This document shows positions 1 through 10,938 of a DNA stretch of 64,000 nt, piece by piece (position 1 is the stretch's first letter; every line of letters begins with the position of its first letter). The notes under the pieces were generated by a model, which made no database searches, had not been told where the DNA came from, and saw nothing but the letters and a program-made list of their open reading frames with translations. This DNA is from Cryptomeria japonica (taxonomy: Eukaryota; Streptophyta; Pinopsida; Cupressales; Cupressaceae): positions 445,119,038-445,183,037 of the forward strand of contig NC_081413.1 in the NCBI RefSeq assembly GCF_030272615.1, written 5' to 3'. A program made the translations under genes and the position numbers.

Positions 1-221
1 TTCCCATAATGGAGATTTTGGTAGCAACTGTAAAATGAACAGGTCTGTGAAAACACAAAACAAAAATATAGAAATAAAAACGATGATGCAAAAAAACGAA
101 GCATTTCATTCTTGTTAAAATTTTATGCAAAAAAAATATATATATAGTTTATCTCGGATTGAGAATCAAATCCAAAAATTATAAAAAAAAATAAAAAAAA
201 ATAATGTAAATTTAGGGGTTA

Positions 222-470
222 CGGGGGGGGAGCCGAAGCTCAACCCGCCCCTCCCCGCGCGTGCTGCTCAAAGTTACCATCGGCACCCACACACAGTGGG
301 GGCCGAAGGGGACTGTGTCTCCTTTGGAGGCCGCAGCCCCTTCCGGCACCACTGTGTGGGGGAGCCGTAGGGACTGCGTCCCCCATGGCGGACGTAGAAC
401 CCCCGGCTGCGCCCGTCATGGTGGCCGCAGTTCCTTGCGGTTAGGGCTCGACTCGGCTAGGGTTTGGCCG
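222..470. repeat. GC-rich block with an internal direct repeat
   Basis: A sharply GC-rich island in AT-rich surroundings, beginning with a run of G. It holds two related copies of a motif of the form CAGTGGGGGCCGAAGGGGACT, near 295-325 and 350-385. The 122-codon frame open across it has no recognisable domain and looks composition-driven. Similar GC blocks occur in R/U5 regions of large plant LTRs, so I read it as part of the minus-strand LTR. Confidence 0.5.
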
Positions 471-1874
471 CCATTTTTAACTTTTAAAATGTTTTTTTAT
501 TATTATTATTATTTTCACTTGGCGATTTTAAGTATGATTAAAACTCGGTTTTGGGGTTTTCATGGTGTTTACAAAAAAAAAGAGATGCTTATTAAAATAG
601 GTTTATATCAGGTAATATTTGTGTTATAAGAAAAAAAAAAAAAGGGAGTTGGGATTTTGTTTTAGAAATATAATGTTTTTTTTTAACAACAAAAAAAAAG
701 AGAATAAATGCTTATATTATAATACATGCTAAAATAGATAGCATTTATTTAACCAATATCATTAATTACATATATGTATTTTTGGGCTTTAATAAAACAA
801 TGACTTTCACTGTGATTTTAAATCGAATGATAATTAATTATATGATAATGAGTAAATCGAGTGGAGGGAATGGTCTTTAATTTTTAAATGTATGCAATAG
901 AAGCTTGTTTTAGCTCGGTAATGCTTTTCCATTTCTTCAGTCGCTCTCAATGTAATTTGTTCTTATAGTAAAAGGAGAATTTTTTTTGAGTTGTTAGAGA
1001 AGGGGCTAGACTATTGTCGTAAACCAACTTGTCATTAGTGTTTCTTCTAAGGATTAATTAATTTGTTTAGATGTTTAAGTCAACTTGAGAGAGTGTTGTA
1101 ATTACCCGTTAACGCTTGAGCATGGCTTATTATTTTGGAAATTTGATGCGTTTGTTATAATAGCATGGCCTAGATAGGTATGTTGGGTCACCGTCTTCTG
1201 AATGCCTTTGTCTGACCAACATCGGTCAAGTCTCCATTTAAGGTGCCACCAGTTAAGAAATCCTTGTTTTTGCTTTGAAGTGTTTCAGTTGGATCCACTC
1301 TAGAAGGGATCATTATGTAAACTCCGAATGAGGTGTCTATTGTTTATTGGTTGAGTTCGCCTAAGAGGCAAAGATGTAAAGACTTATAAATCATGTATTT
1401 CTAATGATATAATACCAAAAGGGTCTTGCAGTTGAGCAGACCCGGAGATGTAGCCCATCCGGGGTGAACTCCGAGATCATATTCTGTGTCATGCGATGTT
1501 TATAGCGTACTTTGTTTTATGTTTTAAATTATCTTGAATGGTTGTATTTTTGCAAAGTGTATGGTGTAAATTAAATGAATTCAAATTTAAATGTATAACA
1601 TTTTTCACATGGGTAAACGTAGTTATTCAAATCATAAAACGTTGGGAATTATGAATAGGGCATGGTATGTAAATATTGAAATTAAAGTGTGGAAAAAAAA
1701 GTAAATTGGTAATGTTAATTTGAATTGTAATAGTGAAAGAAATCCAGATAGAATTACTTCATTGGATTAATTGTTAAAAAGTATGTTAATTGGAATGAAT
1801 GTAAAAAGGGGAAAACAAAGTTAAAAAAAAATTATGTCACAATTCCTAGATTGAAATTTAAAAGAAGAACATCA

Positions 1875-2470
1875 TAGAAATATCTATCCTTCTACCTTAG
1901 TAAATGAATCTCGCCATGTCAATTATGTTTCATTACATTGGATAAAATTTGTTAAGTTATTTCACGTTTTAATCATAACCAATAATCCTCACCGGATTAA
2001 TTTGTTAATCGTGTGGACTCAATCAAATATTCATGTTGTATATTGAACGAATATACTTAGTAATTTATGTTGTAATTTTTGAATCAATAATCCTCACCAG
2101 ATCATTTCTATAACCGGGTGAACTCAACTAGAAAACCCATATGTTAATCTTTATAAAAGGAATCCCTCATGTTTGCTAAGATTGAACTAGAATGGGAAAC
2201 AAAGTTGAATTATTGTTATAAACTCTAAGTGAAATCTAAAGAATGAAACTCATTTAGGCATTTACCTTCTTACCCTTGTAAATGAACATCGCCATGTTAA
2301 TTGTAATTCACTTTATCAAATGAAATTACTTAGTTGTTTACATTTTAATCCCAACAAATATTCTTTATCAGATTAATTTCATATAAGAGTAAACTCAACT
2401 AGTATCTATATTTGTAACCTTAAATAACGAGTCCCTTATGAATGCGGAAATGGAGCTAGAAGGGGGAGTT
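1875..2470. repeat. Degenerate direct repeats inside the long LTR
   Basis: Three diverged copies of a block of the form CAATAATCCTCACCGGATTA followed by a GTGGACTCAA-like tail start near 1980, 2089 and 2355. A second block ('ctt..taaatgaa.ctcgccatgt.aatt') occurs near 1890 and 2265. A third ('tccctcatg...gaactagaa.ggga') occurs near 2160 and 2428. Order is kept between copies but spacing varies, which indicates an old segmental duplication within the LTR. Confidence 0.5.
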
Positions 2471-3620
2471 TTGGTATAGTTATTTAAACCTTAATCTTAA
2501 TATATGTACCATCTCATATTAACTTCGTTTATAAGAAGAGATGTGCAAAAAGATAATTGTATTCTAATCCTAATAGAAGAACATCACTATGGTCTGATTA
2601 TTCAAACCTTGAAATGATGAATGTAATCTCGTTAACGATACTTTAAATTGAAGGATGCTCTCGGGGGGTTCTAATGCATATCCAACTTAATGGGGTTAGT
2701 CCATTTATTGCATTATTAAAAATTCAAATGAGATCTATGGCTACTCATAATTTACCCTTCATATAAGCACTACAACTCATTAGTTGAATATGCATGAAAC
2801 CAAATGAGGGGACTTCACCCTATTAATTGTGGTTAATCCTTAAGAAATAAATTTCTCTCATTAACCATGCTTTTAATATAAAAAAAAAAGAGATAACAAA
2901 TGTGGGTGAATATTTTAAAATCAAATGATGAAACCCTCGCTTTACTAATCATAGTTTAACCTTGAATGAATGAATCTTATTGGCATATTTTTAAACATTA
3001 AAGGATGAAATCAATTGTGAAAGGGTACCACAAACCCAAGGAATGAACTTCATTATATTAATCACATGAACCCTTTTTGGGGGCCTCTTAAAGTAATTAT
3101 GAATTAAAGTGCGATGAATAAATAACTCCTCAATGGCCTCCTAACCACCGAGGTAATTGAACGCTTCCTAAAGATATAAGGTGTTAAACCATTGAACACA
3201 TATTTAATCAAGGACTATGCATTACCTCGTAATTAAGTTATCCAGTTTAATGGATCTAATGACGCAAGTTGAGTTAGGTGTAAGGTTGTGTAATCGCGTT
3301 GGGAAACCTCTTAGGATCATTTAGCCTTCCGCTGTGTTATCTAGTTAGAAATAACTTTGGGATAACTTCATACTATCTTAATATTGTAACTCTTCATTAA
3401 CGCACTTAATTATTATCAAAAAAAAAAAAAAAATTCACACTCTATTTGAGTGTTTTAAACTTAAACCCTTAGGGGTTTCCTGGCGGGGCATTACAGAGTG
3501 TCAGAGAATTCTACAATAACTAAAGAATAGGGAAGAGGAACAGAAAGTCAGAAGACTCCTAGGTATGTGAGATTGAATCATTCAAAAGATTAGATCATTG
3601 GGGATAAGAGCAATGGAGTA

Positions 3621-4484
3621 ATGAAAAGAAGAAGACTAACAAGTAATGAGGTATGTTTAATTTCACAAGTTGAACCGATATCACTAATTGAGGCATGTAA
3701 AGATGAATATTGGTTGAAAGCTATGGAAGAAGAATTAGATCAGATTGAGAAAAATAACACATGGACCTTGGTTCATTGGCCTAAAAATAAAATTTTTATT
3801 GGAACTAAATGGGTTTTTAGGAATAAATTGAATGAGGATAATCCAGTTATAAGGAATAAGGCTAGATTGATTTGTAAAGGATATTCTCAGAAGGAAGGAA
3901 TCGATTATGGAGAGACTTATGCACCTGTAGCTAGGATTGAAGCTGTAAGATTATTTCTTGCCTAGGTTGCTTATAAAAACTACAAGGTTTATTAGATGGA
4001 TGTTAAATGCACATATACAGATGCTGATTAGGTTGGAGATATTGATGACTATAAAAGCACTTCCAGTGGAGCTTTCTTTCTTGGAAAGAAGGTGGTTTCA
4101 TGGATCAGCAATAAACAATCATGTACTTTTTTATCTACTACTGAAGCTGAGTATGTTGCTGGTGCTACTAACTATACACATGTTTTATGGATGAAGCAAA
4201 TGTTGAAGGATATAAAGGTGGATTGTGATGCACTGGTAGTTACTCATTGTGATAACTCTGCTGCTATTGATATATCAAAGAATTTGATATTTCATTCTAA
4301 AACAAAGCACATATCTATCAAGTATAACTTTTTGAAGGAAAAGGTGGAATCAAATGAAGTTAGCCTGTCTTATGTGAAGACTAAAGAGAAGATTGCAGAT
4401 ATTTTCACTAAACCTTTTCCCAAGGAATCATTTGAGTACCTAAGAGATAGATTGGGAGTTTCTACCCCTTTGGTAGAGACTTAA
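3621..4484 (+). pseudogene. Copia RT/RNase H remnant with internal deletion
   Basis: The first part encodes the N-terminus of copia reverse transcriptase: a [16 protein letters not shown] block, then [12 protein letters not shown] and [20 protein letters not shown]. Near 4010, just after the MDVKC position, it jumps straight to the RNase H motif YTDAD. The RT core, including the YVDD active site, is therefore missing (about 0.7 kb compared with copia A copy 2). RNase H continues through DIDDYKSTSSGAFFLGKK, HCDNSAAIDISKN, HSKTKHISIKY and IADIFTKPFPKESFEYLRDR to a normal C-terminus. Stops lie at the Q of YQMDV and the W of DADW. The product could not be catalytic. Confidence 0.85.
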
Positions 4485-4632
4485 TTGATGTGTTTTGGCA
4501 TCAGTCTAGCATGCATTATTAGAGATACTATTCATTCCAGCACTGATGTGGGATGCTACTATTCTGGGGGAGTAGTCAGCTTTGTGATTCAATGGTTTAC
4601 GTTTTTAATTTGATATTTCTATCAGATTTCTA

Positions 4633-4924
4633 GCATTGATGTCAAAGGGGGAGAGATATTGATGTGAAAAAGACAAAGAAAGAGAAAGAAAAAGTCAAAG
4701 GGGTGGAGATATAAATAAGAAAAGTAAATGAGAGAGATATTGAGATTCAGAGCTATATGTGGGAGATTGTTGGTTGTCTTCCATTGGGGGAGACTTGTTT
4801 GGCCTTTCTTGGTACTTAGATGTTTTTCACATCTAGAGTTGTCATTAATGCCAAAGGGGGAGATTGTTGGCCATTTGGTGGAATTGATTGTGTTGAATTG
4901 ATGTTTTGTCATTGATGCCAACAC
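4633..4924 (+). other. PPT-flanking complementary boxes, family B copy 1
   Basis: Box 1, GCATTGATGTCAAAGGGGGAG, at 4633-4653. Box 2, GTTGTCATTAATGCCAA plus the polypurine tract, at 4838-4862. Box 3 in the LTR, TTTTGTCATTGATGCCAAC, at 4904-4922. Box 2 is complementary to box 3 and to the first half of box 1. Confidence 0.65.
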
Positions 4925-5009
4925 TAACTATTTGGATGCTTTACCGACACCCTTTTGGTCCTAGTAGGCTGAGTGGATTCTGGTTGTTTTGGATCCAGCT
5001 AATGAATAA

Positions 5010-6420
5010 TGAAGAATAATAGATACCCCAACCAGTACTGAGAGGGGGGCTGAATCAGTATAGGCAAAAACTTTCTCAACAACTTATCTAGCTAAAGCAA
5101 TACCAATTGGTTGTCACCATTACTGAACTTAACCATGGTAATACCGGTTAAACATAGTAAGACATTAGATACCATAAATTGATAAGTCTGAACACTTCAA
5201 ATACGATCAATACTTGATATCAACTTCACCCATAAACATATGCATGTGGTATACTAGTAATACCATAACCTATTAACTCTGCATGCATAATTTTTCAACC
5301 AAATACTTCATAAAAATCACATGAAAAATGCATAACACATAACAAATAGATTTTTCACGTGGAAACCCAAATGGGAAAAACCACGCTGGGGATGAATACC
5401 CACAAGCTTGTTTGAAGCTTGCCCTATTAAGAGCCTAGTCCGGTTAAAGACTTTACAATAAAGTTATGTTAGGAACTGATCCTATTAAAGATCACCCAAT
5501 TAAGGGATGGTTATATACCCTATTAAAGGTTGAAACCCTATTAAAGGTTACCTCTCTAGAGGATTTGAAGAACTCAATGATCTTGAGTCACCTGGTTACA
5601 GGTTTTACAATAAGTTTGTTATAGTTACCCGGTAAAGGGATTTTCCATCTGTTGAAATGATTAGAAGACAATAGGGAAAACTTCTGATTTGATAAGAACA
5701 CTACATGCCAAGGTAGATCCTTTTCATTTCCTCTACTCTGCAATCACACTTTGCAGTTTTTGTCTTACTAGTTTGGCAAGTATCTCATCACTCGAATACA
5801 CACACAATCATTTTCCAACAACTTTACAATAAGAAACATCATCGACCCTATAGACAATAGATAGGTCAGTAGCATAAACCCTAAACCCTAAGCATCTTAG
5901 GTTTACAACACATGTGGTCCAATCCTAACCGTCCAAACACATTGCATAGAGTATTACAATTCAAATAGATCACAAGACAATCTGCATCATTCATTCATCA
6001 CCGCTCATGGGAATCAGTAACCCATCACACTTTCTTCTCATACCACTAAGAAGAATGATCAATCCCAAGGTAGACTTCAAACACAGTCGATCTTCTCATA
6101 TCTCAATCCTTCACGTGTACAAGGCTGATGTGGAACCTCGATCTTATTCATATCTCTTAGCTAACTCATCATAGAGTCACCGGTTGCATCGCACAAGCTG
6201 GATCGACAAACTGATAACCATAGAGCTGAGACTACCAAGTAGTAGTCACACTTAGTGAAACCCTAACATTGGTTCACTGTTCCTCTTCCTACCTCTTCAT
6301 ACTAGTCCACTTGAACTTATTGACATCAATGACAACATACATTATCATCATATCAACATACCGGTTCACCATATGCTAACAATATCCAACAATCTCCCCA
6401 TATGCCAACAATATCCAACA
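5010..6420 (-). mobile_element. Minus-strand solo LTR inside the B LTR
   Basis: On the minus strand this starts TGTTGGATATTG and ends with the C-tract/CTCTCAGTACTGGTTGG pattern seen at the 3' ends of the other copia LTRs, closing in CA at 5010. It also contains the conserved U3 box TTGTCATTGATGTCAA (reverse complement near 6320-6336). The first 30 bp of the LTR, including a GGGGAGAT polypurine-like run, are duplicated at 6391-6420. I could not find a matching 5-bp target duplication (AATAA on the left, CCGAC on the right). Confidence 0.65.
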
Positions 6421-6906
6421 CCGACATGATCCGGTAGGTTTTGATATAGTTTGGTGATGGAATTGTCTTGTTCATGATACTCATGCTCATATTTGATCAG
6501 TTGGTTGGTTTTGGTGTGATGATTGGATGCCATCCTACTTGCTTAGAAGCTTAGTTTCTGGTTCTAGCGAGGGTTTCATTGGCAGAGCTTTTGATGAAGA
6601 TATTTGATGAGTTGCATAAGTAGTGTTGGTGCAGCTTCTGGTGGAGTTTTAGGATGCTGTTAGTGATCATGTTTGAGACTTGGTGGATATAGATCATTTT
6701 TTTAGCATGTGGACCTATAATGGGTCCCAGTTGATCTAGGTTATGGACCGACTTTTATGTAACGTGTGGATTGGACCTCTTGATGTGTTTTTGGGATGTC
6801 TTATGTGTTGGATATTATTTGTTTGGTCCAAGGCTGACATGGTTTGTAATTATGTAATTGGTTTATTATCTGGTGGTTGACCTAATTATTTATGTTCGAG
6901 GGTTTG

Positions 6907-6915
6907 TATATATAG
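6907..6915 (+). promoter_or_regulatory. TATA-like box in B LTR
   Basis: TATATATAG lies in the middle of the LTR and is followed by a 'gtaagatctcatt' stretch also found in the other B copies. The position suits the U3/R boundary. No transcription start can be seen directly. Confidence 0.4.
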
Positions 6916-7283
6916 ATGTAAGATCTCATTATAGATCATCATGGTTATGTTAGAGGTCATGGTAAAGGAATGTAATGCAAGAATAATGTAATATCATTTA
7001 GGAAGAGGACTTGGTTGATCATTGGAGATCGAATTGGATTCATGTAATATAATTCAGTCCTCCAGTATTGAGCTTAACTGAAACTGTACTCAAGTATAGG
7101 AGATGCTATCTTTTGCAGTTCAACACTTCTCCAGATTGTAGTCTGGATTTTTATGTAGTCAGTGAGGCTTCTTTTGTGATGAGCAGTGCACTCTAGGCTA
7201 TTGGCCTTATTGCAAGTGAAGTCCCCTTAATTGTAATTCATATACTTATTGCATAAGTATTATGTGCCTGTGGGTAGACTTCC

Positions 7284-8341
7284 TATTGGTATTTTGGTAT
7301 GGTTTTGTCATTGATGTCAACACCTACTAAAACACTAGCACTTTGGAGATCCAACAACATTCACCAGCAAGCAACTATTGCACAGTTACTGGTATATGGT
7401 TCACCAGTAGGATATAATGTTCACCGACACTTGGAATGATATGGAAGACACTTGATAATGTCAAAGACATTGTGTGGACACTTTGTTTTGAAGAATTGAT
7501 CATTGGTATATTCATATTTGCATATTTGCTTTTACCAGCAAATAGGTCTAGGGTTATCTAGGGTTACACCGACAGGTTTATCTTTTTCAGATCAGCGTGG
7601 CATGCTATGGAGATGATTTATTATTGTTGTAAATGCATTAAGCCAACATGTTTAATCGGTTATTGCATCGGATATTATATTATATGTAAAATATTTTTAT
7701 TGTAATATCTTGTAGAGCTGACCTACTAAAATTGGTCTTAGGTTATGGTATAAATGTAAGATTTTATTTATAAGATCAAATGTGGAATGCGAAAAAGAAT
7801 TGTGTGAAGGTATATGTGATATTAAGTAGAGGTATACATGAAGACATCATTTGAAGGTGAAGCTAGGTTTTTGTAGAAGCATATCAACACTACACAGGTA
7901 CTGAATCTAGCATATGAAGATGCTATTTTGTGCAGTACATTCTTATTGGATTTAACCATCCAACTATAGTCAGTGTGACTCCCATTTTGTGATTGAGCAA
8001 TGAGCTCTAGGCTGTTGGCCTTTCTGCATGTGCAGACTCCATTTATGTCCACTTACTATCTGCAGTAGTATCATCTGATTGTGGGTAAGGTTTCCCACCA
8101 TGGTTTTTCCTCTTACAGGGTTTCCATGTACAAAATATTGGTGTTACATGTTGTGGATGACTCTATGTTTATGTTTCATGCATTAATCTCTACCAGTATA
8201 GCAATTTACTGTTAACACTGTCTACCGGCACACTTAACTGGTTTACCAGTATTAAGCATTAAGTTTGTTAATTGGTTTTTGGTTTAAATTCATTAGACAA
8301 CTGATTCACCCCCCCCTCTTAGTTGTCTCCAGGACCTAACA
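7284..8341 (+). repeat. Family A 5' LTR (copy 1)
   Basis: A 1058-bp LTR starting TATTGGTATTTTGG (TG mutated to TA) and ending CCTAACA, directly followed by a tRNA-iMet-type PBS. It matches the 1061-bp LTR at 52034-53094 along its whole length. It is inserted in a family B LTR just after GTAGACTTCC. Confidence 0.87.
7749..7755 (+). promoter_or_regulatory. TATA-like box in A LTR
   Basis: TATAAAT in the middle of the LTR, followed by 'gtaagatttta'. The same box occurs in the A LTR at 52503. Confidence 0.4.
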
Positions 8342-8355
8342 ATTGGTATCAGAGC
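8342..8355 (+). other. Primer binding site, tRNA-iMet type
   Basis: TGGTATCAGAGC at 8344-8355, two bases after the LTR end. It is complementary to the 3' end of plant initiator tRNA-Met, the usual primer of copia minus-strand synthesis. Confidence 0.85.
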
Positions 8356-8412
8356 CTAGTCCTCTTTTGCAGAAGTTTAACAACTTGAGGAGATCCAATG
8401 TCTACTAATTAT

Positions 8413-8714
8413 TTCTATGGATGAAGCAAATGTTGAAAGCTATTAAAGTGCATTGCATTGGACTTATAGTTATCCACTGTGATAACTCTGTTGCTATTGA
8501 CATATCAAAGAATCAGGTATTTTACTCTAAAACAAAGCACATATCTATCAAGTATAACTTTTTGAAGGAGAAGGTGGAAGAAAATGAGGTAAGACTAGTT
8601 TATGTGAACACTAAAGAGAAGATTGTAGATATTTTCACTAAACCTTTGCCTAAAGAATCATTTGAGTACCTGAGAGATAGATTAGGGGTTGTTGCCCCTA
8701 TAGCAGAGAACTGA
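8413..8714 (+). pseudogene. Copia RNase H C-terminal remnant fused to family A leader
   Basis: After the PBS only about 60 bp of leader and the gag start (ATGTCTACTAATTATTTC) remain. The sequence then jumps to the end of pol: WMKQMLKAIKV, HCDNSVAIDISKN, YSKTKHISIKY, KIVDIFTKPLPKESFEYLRDR. Gag, protease, integrase, RT and most of RNase H are deleted. The pol end resembles family B copy 1 (3621-4484) more than family A, and the 3' LTR downstream is family B. The junction therefore joins two elements. Confidence 0.85.
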
Positions 8715-8862
8715 TTGATTTTATTTGGCATCAGTCTGGTATGCATTATTAGAGATATCATTCTTTCTAAATTGGTGTGGGGATGCTACTGCTTAGGGGG
8801 AGTAGTTAACCTTGTGATTTAGTGGTTTTTGTTTTTTCTTTGATATTATTGTCAAATTTATG

Positions 8863-9143
8863 GTATTGATGTCAAAGGGGAAGAGATATATGTGAAAAAA
8901 AGAGCTTTATAGAGATATCATTCACAGGGGGAGTTTGGTCTTTTATTCAGAACTTCATTGCTATATCTTTGTGTGGGAGATTGTTGGTTGTCTTCCATTG
9001 TGGGAGACTTGTTTGGCATTTCTTGGCACTTAGATTTTTTTCACATCTAGTGTTGCCATCAATGCCAAAGGGGGAGATTGGTTGGCCATTTGGAGGAATT
9101 GATTATGTGTTGCATTGATGTTTCGCCATTGATGTCAACACTA
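8863..9143 (+). other. PPT-flanking complementary boxes, family B copy 2
   Basis: Box 1 GTATTGATGTCAAAGGGG (8864 on), box 2 TGTTGCCATCAATGCCAA (9051-9068), box 3 GCCATTGATGTCAACACTA (9125-9143). Same arrangement as copy 1. Confidence 0.65.
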
Positions 9144-10050
9144 GTTGTTTTGGCTGCATTACCGGTATCCTTCTGGTCCCGGTAAGATGTTTGGTTTCTA
9201 GTTGCATTAGATCATGATGATTCAGTATGCTCTGGAATGTTTGGGTTATGGAATTGTCTTATTCATTCTACTCAAATTTATGTTCAGTCAGTTGATTTTA
9301 ATCTGGTGATCAGATGCTATCCTCTATATTGGTAAGCTTGGTTTGTTGTTCTAGCAAGGGTTTCACCGACAGAGCTTTGTTGAATATCTTTGATGTTATG
9401 CATAAGTGGTGTTGGTGCATCTTTTGCTAGAGACTCTGGATGCTGATGGTGATCATGTTTGATACTTGGTTGATTGGGATCATTGCTTTAGCGTGTGTGG
9501 CCCTAAATTGGTGCGTGGTTTATCTAGGTTATGGAGCGACTTAATGTAACATGTGGACTAGACTTTTCGATGTGTTTCTGAGATGTCTTATGGGTTGGAT
9601 GTTATTTGTTTGGTCTCAGGCTGACATGTTTTCCAATTATCTAATTGATTTATTGTCTGGTGGCCGAACTTATTGTTTATGGTCAAGGGTTTGTATATAT
9701 ATGATGTAAGATCTCATTGTAGATCATATTGGAATATAAAAGGAGCAAATAATTTAATAATCATTTAGGTAGAAGATTTTTTTGATCATTGGTGATCGAG
9801 TTGAGCTTATGTAATAGGATTTAGTCCTCTAGTGTTGAGCTTAACCAGAACTGTATTCAAGCATAGGAGATGCTATCTTTGGAGTTCATTATTTGCTTTG
9901 GATTCTAGTATGGGTTTTTATGTAGTTAGCGAGACTCATTTTGTGATGAGCAGTGTGCTCTAGGCTCTTGGCCTTCCTACAAGTGCAGGCTCCTCAATTG
10001 TAATCACATACTTACTATAGAAGTATTATCTGATTGTGGATAGGCTTCCC
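9079..10050 (+). repeat. Family B 3' LTR, left part (copy 2)
   Basis: Starts TGGTTGGCCATTTGG (one extra G relative to TGTTGG) after the polypurine tract AAAGGGGGAG at 9067-9076. It is interrupted at 10050 by complete element C. TTCCC is repeated on both sides of C and the B LTR continues at 16139. Confidence 0.82.
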
Positions 10051-10867
10051 TATTGGCAAATGCACACTCCAATAAGAAATTGTAGGTGATTGAAGGTATT
10101 GTCATTGATGGCAACCTTACAGTCATGTGATACTAGCAGGCTGACATAGGCATCAACACCGATAGACTCTACGCTGGCATAGAGTTCACCAGCACCAGAA
10201 AGATTGATCACCGACACCAAAAAAATTGATCACCGACACCATGGCCGACAGGAATTTTGTATAAATGTATTTTGTAATTAATTGTAAAATCTTTTGTAAG
10301 CCGACATGGCGGATTGTAATATGACTCATATATGTATGAGATCATTGTAGGTCATTTAGACATATGATAATGTGAAGTATGAAAGGAATATAGCAGACCT
10401 AATGTGCGAACTATTAGGATAAGGGTTTATGTATATTGTAAAGCTTAAACCGGTATTGAATCTAGCATAGCAGATGCTAATCTGAAGAAGTACAAGACAT
10501 TGGATTAGTATAATCCATTTTTGTAAGTCAGTGTGACTTCTTTTGTAACTAAGCAGTGAGCTCTAAGCACTTGGCCTTCCTACATGTGCAGGCCCCTATT
10601 GTAAGCAGTAATATTCTCTTATTGGCTAGTAAGTGAATATTGTGGGTCACAAATCCCACCGAGGTTTTTCCCACACCGGGTTTCCTCATTAAAATATTGT
10701 GTTATGGTGTGATTTTCATGTTGTGGTTGTTGTTCTTATTTCCTACATTATTTTTGGTTTACCTGTACACAACTTTAATATGTTTTTCATGTTATAAGTT
10801 AAGAAAATTATCTAACCGGTTAGATACTGATTCACCCCCCCTCTGAGTATCTTTGAGAATCCTAACA
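10051..10867 (+). repeat. Element C 5' LTR
   Basis: An 817-bp LTR starting TATTGGCAAATGCAC (TG to TA) and ending CCTAACA. It contains the U3 box TTGTCATTGATGGCAAC, a duplicated 'attgatcaccgacacca' stretch near 10205-10240, and a TATA-like box at 10260. It matches the 3' LTR at 15343-16138. Confidence 0.88.
10260..10266 (+). promoter_or_regulatory. TATA-like box in C LTR
   Basis: TATAAAT, also present in the 3' LTR near 15531. The position fits the U3/R boundary. Confidence 0.35.
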
Positions 10868-10869
10868 AT

Positions 10870-10881
10870 TGGTATTAGAGC
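10870..10881 (+). other. Element C primer binding site
   Basis: TGGTATTAGAGC, two bases after the 5' LTR. It differs by one base (C to T) from the tRNA-iMet PBS used by the copia elements in this window. Confidence 0.8.
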
Positions 10882-10938
10882 CTAGTCCTCTATTTTCAAA
10901 AGCCTAATAGCTTGAGGAAGATCTTGACACCGGTAGAG

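Larger units (their letters stand above)
1..3495 (-). mobile_element. Probable minus-strand long LTR or LTR-element end (partial)
   Basis: No coding region is convincing here. Read on the minus strand, the right edge begins TGTAATGCCCCGCC, a typical plant LTR start (TG with a C-rich box). Immediately to the right, at 3496, copia pol sequence starts abruptly in the middle of the linker before reverse transcriptase. This fits a minus-strand element inserted into that copia. The minus strand then runs through AT-rich sequence with degenerate internal repeats to a GC-rich block near 222-470, a position that suits R/U5 or a leader. The other end lies outside the window, so no target duplication or internal domain can be checked. 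Confidence 0.45.
3496..7283 (+). mobile_element. Ty1/copia family B copy 1, 3' remnant
   Basis: The element starts truncated in the pol linker, retains a collapsed RT/RNase H reading frame, a 3' UTR with a polypurine tract at 4853-4862, and a 3' LTR beginning TGTTGGCC at 4865. The LTR is split by a minus-strand solo LTR (5010-6420) and cut at 7283 by a family A LTR. Its 5' half should lie left of the window, beyond the minus-strand element at 1-3495. The LTR assignment rests on similarity to the B LTRs at 9079 and 16361. Confidence 0.75.
4865..7283 (+). repeat. Family B 3' LTR, interrupted and 3'-truncated
   Basis: The LTR starts TGTTGGCC right after the polypurine tract. It runs to 5009, resumes after the inserted solo LTR at 6421, and continues to 7283, where a family A LTR begins. 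It carries a TATA-like box at 6907-6915 (TATATATAG). The second part matches the B LTR at 9200-10050 closely. The terminal roughly 250 bp that follow the motif GTGGGTAGRCTTCC in other B copies are absent. Confidence 0.72.

Noticed and set aside
261-629. 122-codon plus-strand frame through the GC-rich block
   Set aside because: No domain, no codon signal, and it runs into A-rich low-complexity sequence; the length is explained by lack of AT-rich stops.
5872-5893. Telomere-like AAACCCTAAACCCTAAG
   Set aside because: Only about two units inside a minus-strand LTR; an ordinary interstitial motif, not a telomere or chromosome end.
5005-6425. Target duplication for the minus-strand solo LTR
   Set aside because: Left flank AATAA and right flank CCGAC do not match, even allowing for the duplicated LTR start.
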